The notes under the pieces are model-generated. The model had not been told where the DNA came from, did not search any database, and saw nothing but the letters and a program-made list of their open reading frames with translations. From contig CALWNI010000015.1 of NCBI GenBank assembly GCA_944382775.1, positions 1-33,201 on the forward strand: a DNA stretch of 33,201 nt. Reading direction: 5' to 3'. Source of the DNA: an uncultured Allofournierella sp. GTDB lineage: Bacteria; Bacillota; Clostridia; Oscillospirales; Ruminococcaceae. Shown piece after piece: positions 7,801 through 16,264 of the stretch (position 1 is its first letter; every line of letters begins with the position of its first letter). Position numbers and translations under genes: made by a program.

Positions 7801-7890
7801 TCACATTGTTTTTGGTTCGGGTGCTATTCTTGTGTCAGACACAGACGACGGCACAGACGGTTTCGCTGTGCTGTTTTGAACGGGTTCAAA
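7801..7890 (+). promoter_or_regulatory. Symporter promoter and structured leader with two dyads
   Basis: A weak promoter candidate is TCACAT (7801-7806), an 18-base spacer and TATTCT (7825-7830). Directly after the -10 comes a perfect 13-base dyad, TGTGTCAGACACA (7831-7843). CACAGACG is then directly repeated at 7840-7847 and 7852-7859. A second palindrome, TTTGAACGGGTTCAAA, occupies 7875-7890 with 7-base arms. Dyads of this sort are typical of dimeric repressor operators, but no repressor gene is adjacent, so the binding protein is unknown. Confidence 0.45.
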
Positions 7891-7926
7891 GCGTCTAACA
7901 GAAAAACAAAAAGGAGAATCGTTGTT

Positions 7927-9357
7927 ATGTCCAACAATGCGAACGGCGCGGTCCGTCCTTTTGGTATACGAGATAAAATCGGCTACCTGTGCGGCGACCT
8001 TGCCAACGACTTTACGTTTATTTTTGCCAGCAGCTACCTGAGTAAATTTTATACTGACGTATTTGGTGTTTCCCCTTATGTGGTGGGCATTCTGTTTTTA
8101 ACAGCCCGCTTTGTAGATGCATTTACCGATGTGGGTATGGGCCGCATTGTGGATACCATGCCAGCCGGAAAAGGCGGTCGGTTACGTCCTTGGCTAAAGC
8201 GTATGGCGTTGCCGATTTTTATTATCAATCTGTTGATGTACCTGTACCCTGCAGCAAATCTGAGCTACGGCGTAAAGGTGTGATATATGTTTATTACATA
8301 TCTTTTGTGGGGTTCTGTTTGCTACACCGCAGCCAATATTCCTTATGGTTCCATGGCTTCTGTTATCAGTGCTGACCCAAGCCACCGTACCAGTTTGTCA
8401 ACCTTCCGCAGCTTGGGTGGTATGTTTGCGGCAATTCCCATTATGGTAATCAGCCCAATGATTCTGTTCCGCACAAATGAGAATGGCAGCCAAACAGTAG
8501 TTCCTGAGCGTTTTACCCTAATGGCACTTATTTTTGGCGGTATGGCAATGGTGTTCTACCTTTTGTGTTACGGTTTGGTAACCGAGCGTGTACAATTACC
8601 AAACAAGAAAAAGGAAAATGGCGCCGGGTTCTTTCAGTTGGTTGGTGTGCTGCTGAAAAACAAAGCACTGTTGGGCATTATTGGCTCGGCCTTGGCCATG
8701 CTGCTGGCGCAGCTGTTGACACAGGCCATGAATGTTTATCTGTTTGCCGATTACTTTAAAAGCGTTGAAATGATGAGCATTAACTCGTTGGCAAGCTTTA
8801 TTCCCATGCTGGTTATGGCCCCCATTGCATCCAAATTATCCAAGCGTTTTGGTAAAAAGGAATGCAGCATTGTAGGTGTTGCCATTGCCTTTGTATTTAG
8901 CACCTTGCTGTTTGTACTGCATGTGGATAACGCAGTTGCTTATGTTGTTTTAACATTGCTGGCGTCCATTGGCATTGGCTTTTTCAATATGGTGATCTGG
9001 GCGTTTATTACCGATATTATTGACTACCAAGAAGTGCAAACCGGCAGCCGTGATGATGGTACCGTGTATGCCATTTACTCGTTCAGCCGCAAAGCCGGCC
9101 AGGCATTGGCAGGCGGCATTGGCGGTGTGGCACTGGGCATGATTGGATATGTAAGCAGCACAGCAGGAGCCGAAGCTGTGGAGCAATCGCAGCAAACATT
9201 AGACGGAATCTATAATGTTTGCACCGGAGCACCGGCCATTGCCTATCTGGTTGTATTACTGCTTTTTATTTTTGTTTATCCGTTAGGCAAAAACGAAGTG
9301 GAAAAGAACGTGGCCATCTTGCAAGAACGCCGCGAAAAAGCCGAAGCAACGGCTTAA
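7927..9357 (+). pseudogene. GPH-family glycoside:cation symporter interrupted by one in-frame TGA
   Basis: This would be a 476-residue member of the glycoside-pentoside-hexuronide:cation symporter family (MelB/GusB/LacS type), a normal family length, importing sugars with Na+ or H+. The first part (7927-8283, 118 residues) has FGIRDKIGYLCGDLANDF, the RFVDAFTDVGMGRIVD block and about three membrane segments. The second (8287-9357, 356 residues) continues in the same frame with TYLLWGSVCYTAANIPYG and the remaining helices. The only defect is TGA at 8281-8283, in the loop between helices 3 and 4. AAAGGTG (8274-8280) is a plausible SD for the ATG at 8287, so reinitiation could give a two-piece transporter. 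The start at 7927 has AAGGAG at 7911-7916. The rest of the frame is undamaged, suggesting a recent mutation or continued use. Confidence 0.8.
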
Positions 9358-9370
9358 TAGAAACGTACAC

Positions 9371-9406
9371 AAAAGCCGTGGTCTTTGTAGACCACGGCTT
9401 TTTTTT
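9371..9406. terminator. Bidirectional terminator between the symporter and the second AraC gene
   Basis: AAAAGCCGTGGTCT pairs with AGACCACGGCTTTT over a short loop, followed by T on plus and TTTT on minus. It serves two converging genes. Its stem core CCGTGGTC/GACCACGG is the same as in the terminator at 3996-4028. Confidence 0.92.
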
Positions 9407-10274
9407 AACGGTTACGGGTAAACTGTTTGGGGCTGCATCCAAACTCACGTTTAAAGGCCTTTAAAAAATTAGAATAGTCGTAAAATCCACAGCCCATGCA
9501 GGCATCCAGTGCCGATGCACCGTCGTAAAGCATGTCGCGTGCAAGCATAAGCCGCTTTTTCATAATAAATTGATAGATCGACAAGCCGGTGTTTTGTTTA
9601 AAAATATAGCTCATATAGGATTTGCTGAGAAAAAACGCATCGGCAATATGGTCCAGGGTTAAATCTTCGGTTAAATGCGTATTAATGTAACCAATGATTT
9701 CGTTGGTTTTTTTGTGGCTTGTGAATTCCTGCGTAATAACGGTATTGTTAACCGAAAGATATACCCGATTCAAATGGACCAGAAACTCCAAAAAATAGGC
9801 GTACGAAAGGGTAGAGCTGCCAAATTGTTCGTTGCTGCGATTGTTCAGCAGTTTTTCGCAAATGGATTTTAGGTGTGCCAGCTCGGTGCAGTGAGGCCGT
9901 AAAAGATGAATCTGATTGTGCAGGGCATCTTTAAAACAGGTACTTAAATTTGCACCAAAAAAGTCCACCTGCATTAAAAAAGATGGCTGTACCCACATTA
10001 CATAACGCTCATAGGGGGCGATTTTATTTGATGTAAAGTGATGCGTATCATTGGGGTTAATGAGCAGGATATCACCGGGTTGTAGATGGTAGCATTGACT
10101 TTCAATTTGGTAAGAAATTGACCCGGACAAGAAAAATAAAATTTCATAAAAGTTATGCCGATGCGGTTCCACATGAGGCGCAACGGGGTCAAAATAATGA
10201 TAAAACTCAAAATCCGGATGGCTCATAATTTGATAGGAAGAAAATAAGCCTTCGTGCAAATGCAACAAAATCAA
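9405..10274 (-). CDS. AraC-family regulator with cupin sensor, divergent from the TRAP operon
   Basis: A regulator of about 289 residues. The N-terminal cupin domain shows the metal/sugar-pocket pattern (HVEPHRHNFYEILFFLSG, then LQPGDILLINPNDTHHF). The C-terminal two-HTH domain has LTLDHIADAFFLSKSYMSYIFKQNTG and ALDACMGCGFYDYSNFLKAFKREFGCSPKQFTRN. The listed start is a TTG at 10274 with only a weak SD; an ATG at 10226 would remove 16 residues, but that upstream segment resembles related proteins. The stop overlaps the shared terminator. Being divergent from dctPQM, it probably regulates that sugar-acid transporter. Confidence 0.85.
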   Translation of the reverse strand: MILLHLHEGLFSSYQIMSHPDFEFYHYFDPVAPHVEPHRHNFYEILFFLSGSISYQIESQCYHLQPGDILLINPNDTHHFTSNKIAPYERYVMWVQPSFLMQVDFFGANLSTCFKDALHNQIHLLRPHCTELAHLKSICEKLLNNRSNEQFGSSTLSYAYFLEFLVHLNRVYLSVNNTVITQEFTSHKKTNEIIGYINTHLTEDLTLDHIADAFFLSKSYMSYIFKQNTGLSIYQFIMKKRLMLARDMLYDGASALDACMGCGFYDYSNFLKAFKREFGCSPKQFTRNR

Positions 10275-10346
10275 CTCTATCTTATTGTATATATTTTTAT
10301 TTTACAGTTGTTTTTACCTTGTTTCAAGTTATATTTGCCATGTAAT

Positions 10347-10382
10347 TTGACAAAAAAATGATTATATTTGATAAATGATAAA
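10347..10382 (+). promoter_or_regulatory. Promoter of the dctPQM operon
   Basis: A perfect TTGACA (10347-10352) stands 17 bases ahead of a weak -10, GATAAA (10370-10375). The -10 region overlaps a tandem repeat, TGATAAA-TGATAAA (10369-10382). A good -35 with a poor -10 fits an activator-dependent promoter. The 5' leader to the dctP start is about 115 bases, with no recognised riboswitch. Confidence 0.5.
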
Positions 10383-10501
10383 CAATCTGGTTCGGCAACA
10401 GCAAGCCCGCAGTTTTATGCAAACCAAATCGATGCGGCGAGGAAAAGCAGAGCGGCAATGCTGAGTTGAACCAGGCAGCAGATTTAAGAGAGGAGCAATT
10501 T

Positions 10502-11539
10502 ATGAAAAAAAGAGTTCGGGCAATTGGGCTTGCGCTGGCGGCCCTGATGAGCGTTTCGATGCTTGCAGGATGCGCAGGCTCTGCAGAAGAAAAGGATAAT
10601 CGCCAGATTATCCGCATTGGTCACAACCAGTCCACCAACCATCCCACCCACATTGCGTTGGAAGCGTTTGAAGAATTTATCGAAAGCGAACTGGGCGAAA
10701 AGTACAATGTGGAAGTATATCCCAGTGAGCTGTTGGGTTCTCAGAACGAAATGGTGCAGTTAACCCAAACTGGTGCAATTACATTTTGTGTTGCAAGTAA
10801 CTCGCTGTTGGAAACCTTTAGCGATAGCTACACCCTGTTTAACCTGCCGTATCTGTTCTCCAGCAGCGAGGCATACCATGCGTCTATGGACGATACCAGC
10901 ATTACTGACCCCATTTTTAAATCCACCGAAAAGGCCGGTTTTGAAGCAGTAACCTGGCTGGATGCAGGTACCCGTAACTTTTATACCGTAAATACTCCCA
11001 TTGAATCTCCCTCTGATTTGAAGGGCTTGAAAATTCGTGTACAGCAGTCGCCCACCAACGTGGAGATGATGCGCTTGCTAGGCGGTTCCGCAACCCCCAT
11101 GGGCTTTGGCGATGTGTACACTGCCTTGCAGGCTAAAATTATCGATGGTGCCGAAAACAACGAAATGGCATTGACCGACAACGGCCATGGCGATGTGTGC
11201 AAATACTATTCCTACGATATGCACCAGATGATTCCCGATATTTTAATTGCAAACGAAAGCTTTTTGCAGGCATTAAGCAACGAAGAGCGTGCAATTTTTG
11301 AAGAGGGTTTTCAACTGGTAAACCAGGTGCAGCGTGAAGAATGGGTAACCGCCGTAGAAAAGGCAAAAGAACGCGCACAAAACGAGCAGGGTGTAACCTT
11401 CTTGTACCCGGACACCAAGCCCTTCCAGGAAATTTGTGAGCCGATGCACCAATCCATGCTGCAACAACATCCGGATTTGCAGCCCATCTACGACGCAATT
11501 CAGAAGTATAACGAGCAGTATGCTTCTGCAGAATCTTGA
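10502..11539 (+). CDS. dctP: TRAP transporter substrate-binding lipoprotein DctP
   Basis: A 345-residue solute-binding protein that captures a carboxylate-bearing substrate outside the membrane and delivers it to DctQM. The N-terminus is a lipoprotein signal, basic MKKRVR, hydrophobic core, lipobox LAGC with Cys about residue 21. The DctP signature is clear: DAGTRNFYTVNTPIESPSDLKG, then LKIRVQQSPTNVEMM, and the YTALQAKIIDGAEN block. The arginine in KIRVQ is the family's carboxylate ligand. The substrate is unknown; a hexuronate or related sugar acid is plausible given the KDG-kinase-like genes in this window. The ATG at 10502 has AGGAG (10491-10495) at ideal spacing. The stop overlaps the SD of dctQ. 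Confidence 0.93.
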   Translation: MKKRVRAIGLALAALMSVSMLAGCAGSAEEKDNRQIIRIGHNQSTNHPTHIALEAFEEFIESELGEKYNVEVYPSELLGSQNEMVQLTQTGAITFCVASNSLLETFSDSYTLFNLPYLFSSSEAYHASMDDTSITDPIFKSTEKAGFEAVTWLDAGTRNFYTVNTPIESPSDLKGLKIRVQQSPTNVEMMRLLGGSATPMGFGDVYTALQAKIIDGAENNEMALTDNGHGDVCKYYSYDMHQMIPDILIANESFLQALSNEERAIFEEGFQLVNQVQREEWVTAVEKAKERAQNEQGVTFLYPDTKPFQEICEPMHQSMLQQHPDLQPIYDAIQKYNEQYASAES

Positions 11540-11553
11540 GGAGGTACTGCAAC

Positions 11554-12045
11554 ATGAAAGCATTGCGTAATACACTTACCAAACTTTTGAACGCACTGGC
11601 AGGCATTAGCTTTATTGCAATGGTTCTGTTGACCTGCTGGCAGGTGTTTACCCGTTACGTCTTAAAATCGCCGTCCACCTGGTCGGAAGAGCTGGTTTCT
11701 TATTTGTTTGCTTGGGCCAGCCTGTTTGGTGCTTCGCTGGTAACAAGCGAGCGCGGACATATGAACATTCCCGTTATTGTAGAGCGTTTTGCGGAACCTG
11801 TGCGCAAAGCACTGGCCATTTTTGGCGAGATTGTAGCCTTTGCGTTTTCGGCCATTATTCTGGTATACGGCGGTGTGCAGATTACACAGCTTGCCATGGG
11901 GCAAATGACCTCTTCCTTAGGCGTTGCAGTGGGCGTATTTTACATTGCACTGCCTGTATGCGGTGTATTTAATATGATTTACACCGTATTGAATATTGTG
12001 GATATTGTAAAATACGGCGAAAATGCAAATAAGGAGGCAGAATAA
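11554..12045 (+). CDS. dctQ: TRAP transporter small membrane subunit DctQ
   Basis: A 163-residue membrane protein with four predicted helices, the usual size and topology of the TRAP small permease. The conserved WQVFTRYVLKSPSTWSEEL block near residues 29-47 and the following YLFAWASLFGASL are typical of DctQ. It supports the larger DctM subunit, which moves substrate with Na+ or H+. GAGGAGGT (11538-11545) is the SD for the ATG at 11554 and overlaps the dctP stop codon, consistent with translational coupling. Confidence 0.92.
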   Translation: MKALRNTLTKLLNALAGISFIAMVLLTCWQVFTRYVLKSPSTWSEELVSYLFAWASLFGASLVTSERGHMNIPVIVERFAEPVRKALAIFGEIVAFAFSAIILVYGGVQITQLAMGQMTSSLGVAVGVFYIALPVCGVFNMIYTVLNIVDIVKYGENANKEAE

Positions 12046-12048
12046 ACC

Positions 12049-13350
12049 ATGGCAATTCAATCGTTAATGCTTATCATTGGCGTACTGGCGGTACTGCTGG
12101 TTGTTGGTGTGCCAATTTCCTATTCCATCGGTATTTCCTCATTGGTGGCAATTCTGCAAACCGTATCGCTGGATGTTTCGGTTGTTACAAGTGCCCAGCG
12201 AATTTTTGTTGGCATGAGCAAGTTTAGCCTTACCGCCATACCGTTCTTTATTTTGGCAGGTAACCTGATGAACCAAGGCGGCATTGCAAAACGTCTGGTT
12301 GATTTTGTTATGGCGATTCTGGGCAAAATGCCCGGTGCCTTGTTGGTTACCAACGTGGGTGCCAACGCATTGTTTGGCGCAATTTCCGGTTCGGCTTCTG
12401 CTGCCGCTGCTGCGGTTGGCAGCATGGTAGAGCAGGGCGAAGAAGAGCAGGGCTATGACAAGGCACTGTGTGCAGCAACCAATGGTGCTTCGGCGCCGTC
12501 CGGCTTGCTGATTCCTCCCTCCAACGCCTTGATTACCTATTCTTTGGCGGCGGGCGGCACCTCGGTAGCAGCGCTGTTCTTGGCTGGCTATGTGCCCGGT
12601 ATTATCTGGACCTTGTGCTGCATGATTGTTGCGGTTGTTCTTTCGGTAAAAAAGGGTTACAAGGGCATTCCCGGTAAATTTTCTTGGAAAAACCTTGGTG
12701 TTGCAACGCTGCGTGCATTGCCCTCGCTTTCTTTGATTGTGGTTGTAATCGGCGGTATCGTTGGCGGTATCTTTACCGCAACCGAAGGTTCTGCCATTGC
12801 GGTTGTATACGCTTTGATTTTGGGCCTGTGCTACCGAAACATCACCCTGTCTTCCCTGTGGAAGATTATTGTGGACAGCGCAAAAATGAGCGGCATGGTT
12901 GTATTTTTGATTGGCGTTTCCAACATTTTGGGTTGGGTTATGGCATTTACCCAGATTCCTCAAGCAATTTCTGCAGCGCTGCTGGGTCTGACCAATAACC
13001 CCATTATCATTCTGCTGATTATGAACATCATCTTGCTGATTGCCGGCACCTTTATGGACGTTACCCCTGCAATTCTGATTTTTACCCCGCTGTTTCTGCC
13101 GGTGGTACAAACCTTTGGCATGCATCCCGTTCATTTTGGTTTGGTTCTGGTTTACAACCTGTGCATCGGCAACATTACTCCTCCGGTTGGCAACACACTG
13201 TTTGTATCCATTAAGGTTGGTAAAACCTCGCTGGCAAAGGTTATGCCCTACATGATGTGGTATTATGTGGCTATCTTGGCAGGTTTGCTGCTGGTAACCT
13301 ATGTTCCGTTTATCAGCTTGGGATTACCCCAACTGGCTGGTTTGATTTAA
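12049..13350 (+). CDS. dctM: TRAP transporter large membrane subunit DctM
   Basis: A 433-residue protein with about 12 hydrophobic segments, the channel-forming and ion-coupled subunit of the TRAP transporter. Family blocks include IPFFILAGNLMNQGGIAKRL, the FGAISGSASAAAAAVGSM stretch, SGLLIPPSNALITYS, and NITPPVGNTLFVS near the C-terminus. Length and motifs are normal. It begins 3 bases after dctQ with AAGGAGG upstream, so dctPQM is one operon, closed by the terminator at 13363-13395. Substrate not determinable from sequence alone. Confidence 0.95.
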   Translation: MAIQSLMLIIGVLAVLLVVGVPISYSIGISSLVAILQTVSLDVSVVTSAQRIFVGMSKFSLTAIPFFILAGNLMNQGGIAKRLVDFVMAILGKMPGALLVTNVGANALFGAISGSASAAAAAVGSMVEQGEEEQGYDKALCAATNGASAPSGLLIPPSNALITYSLAAGGTSVAALFLAGYVPGIIWTLCCMIVAVVLSVKKGYKGIPGKFSWKNLGVATLRALPSLSLIVVVIGGIVGGIFTATEGSAIAVVYALILGLCYRNITLSSLWKIIVDSAKMSGMVVFLIGVSNILGWVMAFTQIPQAISAALLGLTNNPIIILLIMNIILLIAGTFMDVTPAILIFTPLFLPVVQTFGMHPVHFGLVLVYNLCIGNITPPVGNTLFVSIKVGKTSLAKVMPYMMWYYVAILAGLLLVTYVPFISLGLPQLAGLI

Positions 13351-13362
13351 CCCAAACAAAAC

Positions 13363-13395
13363 AAAAAAACAGGCTGCAAAACAGCCTGTTTTTTG
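13363..13395. terminator. Bidirectional terminator between dctM and the YesL-like gene
   Basis: AAAACAGGCTG pairs with CAGCCTGTTTT across a 5-base CAAAA loop. T-runs follow on plus and on minus. Confidence 0.9.
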
Positions 13396-13397
13396 TT

Positions 13398-14192
13398 TTA
13401 AGTATGGGGATTATTCAATTCGTTGTCCCGCATTTCCTTCAGCTGACGTTCCAAATCAAAGGTTTTATCCAAGATGGAGAATGCAATCATCAGGGTAATT
13501 AACTCGATAAACGCAAACCCGAACACAACGGCCCAAATCAGCGAGAACGGCAGCAACAGCAGCATGACCGACCAGTAAATAACCTGAAGCAGAGCCATAA
13601 CCAGCACCTTGGGGGCATTGCCCAATGCCAGCAGTAAGCTGTTTTTTACAAGGTCAACAAAGGGCAGATCCATCAGTACCAGCTGGCTGAACAAAAACGG
13701 AAATACCATGGCGGTGAGCAAAACGTTTAAAATCAGCATAACAGCCACGGGCAATGTAATTTGCAAGCCCACAACAAAAATACAATACGCCATAAAGATT
13801 TGACTGGCCAACAAAAACCCTAGAATCGCACCGGGCAAAAGGCTGGCTTTCCAGTTGCGGGAAAAGGCCCGCTTGTAGGTTGTCCACCAAAATCCGGGTT
13901 CATCCCGCAAGGTGCGCAGAATGGTATCATGCAGGCCGGCAAAAAAGGGCCCGCATACAATGCCGCCCAGCAAACCGCCCAATATGGAAACAAGAATTGC
14001 ATTGCTGAAGATGCCGAAAAAAATCAGAGCAACCACAGGCAAAAAACCAACCACACAAAGCAGGTTTGCACGGAACAAATCGCCAAAATCGCGCCCTAAA
14101 ATTTCAAAAAAACGGGCAGCACCTTTTTTGCGGGGTTCGTCTTTGCGAACGCCCGGGCCGGGTTTATCGTAATTGGAATGAAACAAGCCCAT
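13398..14192 (-). CDS. DUF624/YesL-like membrane protein
   Basis: A 264-residue protein with a hydrophilic, basic N-terminus of about 35 residues followed by about five hydrophobic segments. The pattern RFFEILGRDFGDLFRANLL, then GPFFAGLHDTILRTLRDEPGFWW, matches the DUF624 (YesL) family, often encoded near sugar-uptake genes. Its biochemical role is unknown. An AAAGGAG site lies about 12 bases before the ATG at 14190-14192. It converges on the TRAP operon and shares its terminator, so its relation to that operon is only positional. Confidence 0.75.
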   Translation of the reverse strand: MGLFHSNYDKPGPGVRKDEPRKKGAARFFEILGRDFGDLFRANLLCVVGFLPVVALIFFGIFSNAILVSILGGLLGGIVCGPFFAGLHDTILRTLRDEPGFWWTTYKRAFSRNWKASLLPGAILGFLLASQIFMAYCIFVVGLQITLPVAVMLILNVLLTAMVFPFLFSQLVLMDLPFVDLVKNSLLLALGNAPKVLVMALLQVIYWSVMLLLLPFSLIWAVVFGFAFIELITLMIAFSILDKTFDLERQLKEMRDNELNNPHT

Positions 14193-14470
14193 GATTTATA
14201 AACTCCTTTTGGTATAAAACACCACAATACTATGTTATATTTGTATCATATTCATTGTAAAATTACAATATAAATCTAAAATTATGTGAAATAAAACCAA
14301 AGACTATGGCAAAGACTTGCTGTTTGGTAATGCGGCAAATCCTGCAATAAGGGCAAGTGTAAGACAAAGAGAGATGCTTTTTCTTTTAACAAAAGCATGG
14401 TACAATAAAACAACAACCACTGTTAGGCAAAAAACAAGGCAACCAATGAGCTGCCGGTAGGAGCGTTACT

Positions 14471-15205
14471 ATGCGTACAATAATTTGGTTCATTTATTTT
14501 TGGTGTTATCTGTTGGCAAAATGGCCTACCATGAAAAAGGGCTTAAAGGCACTGGATAAAGGCGATTGGAAAACCGCCGACGAACTGGCAGCACGATGGG
14601 TACCGGATTGGGCAGGCAAACTGCTGCGCTTAGCCGGAGTTACCGTAACGGTGGAAGGCAAAGAAAACATTCCCACCGATGTACCCTGTGTTTTTGTGGG
14701 CAACCACCGCAGCTATTATGATATTCCCTTAATGCTTACCCAGCTGGATAAACCCCATGCACTGGTATCCAAAAAAGAAGTGGAAAAAATTCCGCTGGTG
14801 CGCGGTTGGATGCGGCTATTGCACTGCGTTTTTCTGGATCGGGAAGACCCCCGCAAGGCAATAGCAAGCCTAAACGAAGCCATTGAAAATGTAAAAAAAG
14901 GCTATTCGGTGGTAATTTTCCCCGAAGGCACCCGCAACAAAGGCCAAGAGGGCAGTCTGCTGGAGTTTAAAGGCGGCGCATTCCGCATTGCCACAAAAAC
15001 AAAGGCACCTATTGTGCCGGTGGCGATTACCGGCAGCCGTGATATCATGGAAAACAACGGCATGTGGATGAAGCCTGCCCATGTAACCATTCGCATTTTA
15101 CCGGCAATTCAAACCGCAGAACTGAGCAAAGAGGAATTAAAGGCCTTGCCGGAGCGAACCGCAGAACTGATTGGAGCCAATCTGGGACATAAAAAGGAGG
15201 GCTAA
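14471..15205 (+). CDS. plsC: 1-acyl-sn-glycerol-3-phosphate acyltransferase
   Basis: A 244-residue PlsC/LPLAT acyltransferase that converts lysophosphatidate to phosphatidate on the inner membrane face. An N-terminal hydrophobic segment (about residues 3-18) precedes the catalytic HX4D motif in NHRSYYD (about 77-83). The acyl-acceptor binding motif FPEGTRNK lies near 153-160, and a late VPVAITGS block is present. TAGGAG (14459-14464) precedes the ATG. The gene before it is on the other strand; the next gene starts 3 bases downstream, so plsC leads a small operon. A TACAAT -10 at 14401-14406 with no clear -35 is the best promoter candidate in the 278-base gap upstream, which otherwise shows nothing recognisable. 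Confidence 0.92.
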   Translation: MRTIIWFIYFWCYLLAKWPTMKKGLKALDKGDWKTADELAARWVPDWAGKLLRLAGVTVTVEGKENIPTDVPCVFVGNHRSYYDIPLMLTQLDKPHALVSKKEVEKIPLVRGWMRLLHCVFLDREDPRKAIASLNEAIENVKKGYSVVIFPEGTRNKGQEGSLLEFKGGAFRIATKTKAPIVPVAITGSRDIMENNGMWMKPAHVTIRILPAIQTAELSKEELKALPERTAELIGANLGHKKEG

Positions 15206-15208
15206 ACG

Positions 15209-15967
15209 GTGGCAAGTGCACGGTATACGCTGAACATTGACCCGGAAGAATTAAAACCGGAACCGCCCAAGGAATATACCAAAAAGGAAAAACTGCAAAA
15301 TTGGTGGCATTATCATTGGCAGTGGGTTGCGGCGATTTTGGTTGCAATTGCCATTGTAGGCTATATGGTTCACGACGTACTAAATAAGGTACAGCCTGAC
15401 TATCAAATTGCGGTCATTTCCGCACAAAGCATTCCGGCTGATTTGCAAACCAAGCTAAGCCAGGCACTGAGCGCATACGGAACCGACCAAAACGGCGATG
15501 GTCAGGTTTCGATAAAGCTAAACTGCTATGCACTGGATTTAAGCCAGATGCAGAGCACCGAGTCCGCAGCCCCAAGCACGGGCCAATCGCAAGAGCCGAC
15601 AGCACAGGCAGCGGCCGATTTGACCGAAGGTTATGTGAAAATGGCGGCAATGGCAACCTTAGATGTGGATTTGCAGAATGGCGACAGTGTGATTTTTTTA
15701 GTGGATGACCTTGCCACTTGGCAACAAATTTGCACCGATTTGGCACAGCCGGGGCAAGCGGTTTATGCATGGCAGGATTGCCCCGTATTGGCAAATCTGC
15801 CGCTGGAAGCGTATACCGACCTGGCAGGGGAAAATCCCCAGAACAGTCAGGCGTATCTGAGCCGCTTTTTTGTTACAAGCCGTAGCTTTGATGCAGATGC
15901 ACCCGAACATCTGGAGGCCGACATGGCGTTGTTTGATGCATTAACAGCGGAGGGCCGTGCCGCATGA
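15209..15967 (+). CDS. Single-pass membrane protein of unknown function
   Basis: I do not recognise the family with confidence. The 252-residue product has a charged cytoplasmic N-terminus of about 37 residues rich in Lys, Glu and Pro, one membrane helix (about 40-57: WVAAILVAIAIVGYMVH), and an extracytoplasmic domain. A low-complexity Ser/Gln/Ala/Thr stretch (about 115-133) interrupts that domain. The start is a GTG at 15209 with AAAAAGGAGG just upstream, overlapping the end of plsC. Its stop codon overlaps the ATG of the next small ORF (ATGA). Coupling to plsC suggests a possible envelope role, which is inference only. Confidence 0.8.
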   Translation: MASARYTLNIDPEELKPEPPKEYTKKEKLQNWWHYHWQWVAAILVAIAIVGYMVHDVLNKVQPDYQIAVISAQSIPADLQTKLSQALSAYGTDQNGDGQVSIKLNCYALDLSQMQSTESAAPSTGQSQEPTAQAAADLTEGYVKMAAMATLDVDLQNGDSVIFLVDDLATWQQICTDLAQPGQAVYAWQDCPVLANLPLEAYTDLAGENPQNSQAYLSRFFVTSRSFDADAPEHLEADMALFDALTAEGRAA

Positions 15968-16128
15968 TCAAACAAATATGCCAATGGTTTCAGCGCAAAA
16001 AACATAAGCCCGAAACTCCGAAGATTGAAAATCCATATCGGAGGTTTTACTCTCAAAATCGCAGTTTTGAACAGCTTGTACGGGATGCCCGCAATGGGGG
16101 CAATACAAAAAGTAAGGATGCAGGTTAA
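15964..16128 (+). CDS. Small basic ORF (54 residues), translationally coupled
   Basis: An ATGA overlap joins this ORF to the end of the preceding membrane protein gene. It starts MIKQICQWFQRKKHKPETPK and is strongly basic, without membrane segments or known motifs. The stop at 16126-16128 is 12 bases before a strong terminator stem, so the ORF fills the operon's 3' end exactly. No separate SD is obvious, fitting termination-reinitiation coupling. Function unknown; it could also be a chance ORF. Confidence 0.5.
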   Translation: MIKQICQWFQRKKHKPETPKIENPYRRFYSQNRSFEQLVRDARNGGNTKSKDAG

Positions 16129-16140
16129 CAAAACAGTCCA

Positions 16141-16184
16141 CCTCGGGTTAGCGGATAAGATGCTGATCCGAGGCGTTTTTTCTT
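16141..16184 (+). terminator. Terminator of the plsC operon
   Basis: CCTCGGGTTAGC (16141-16152) pairs with GCTGATCCGAGG (16162-16173), a 12-bp stem with two G-U pairs and a 9-base loop, followed by TTTTTTCTTTT. Confidence 0.92.
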
Positions 16185-16201
16185 TTAAAGAAAAGCGATG
16201 G

Positions 16202-16247
16202 TTGTAACATAAAATAACACATGGTATACTTTACTACAGTAGTGTAA
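16202..16247 (+). promoter_or_regulatory. Promoter and operator-like dyad of the aromatic amino acid operon
   Basis: TTGTAA (16202-16207), a 17-base spacer and TATACT (16225-16230) form a good sigma-A promoter. ACTAC-A-GTAGT (16233-16243) is a perfect dyad starting 3 bases after the -10, covering the expected transcription start. That position suits a repressor. No trp/T-box-type leader is present because pheA begins only about 30 bases downstream. Confidence 0.65.
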
Positions 16248-16264
16248 CAGTGGGAGGTGTGCAG

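Noticed and set aside
8281-8283. TGA read as Trp or selenocysteine genome-wide
   Set aside because: TGA clearly ends aroB, aroQ and dctP here, and no SECIS-like hairpin or Sec enzyme context was seen.
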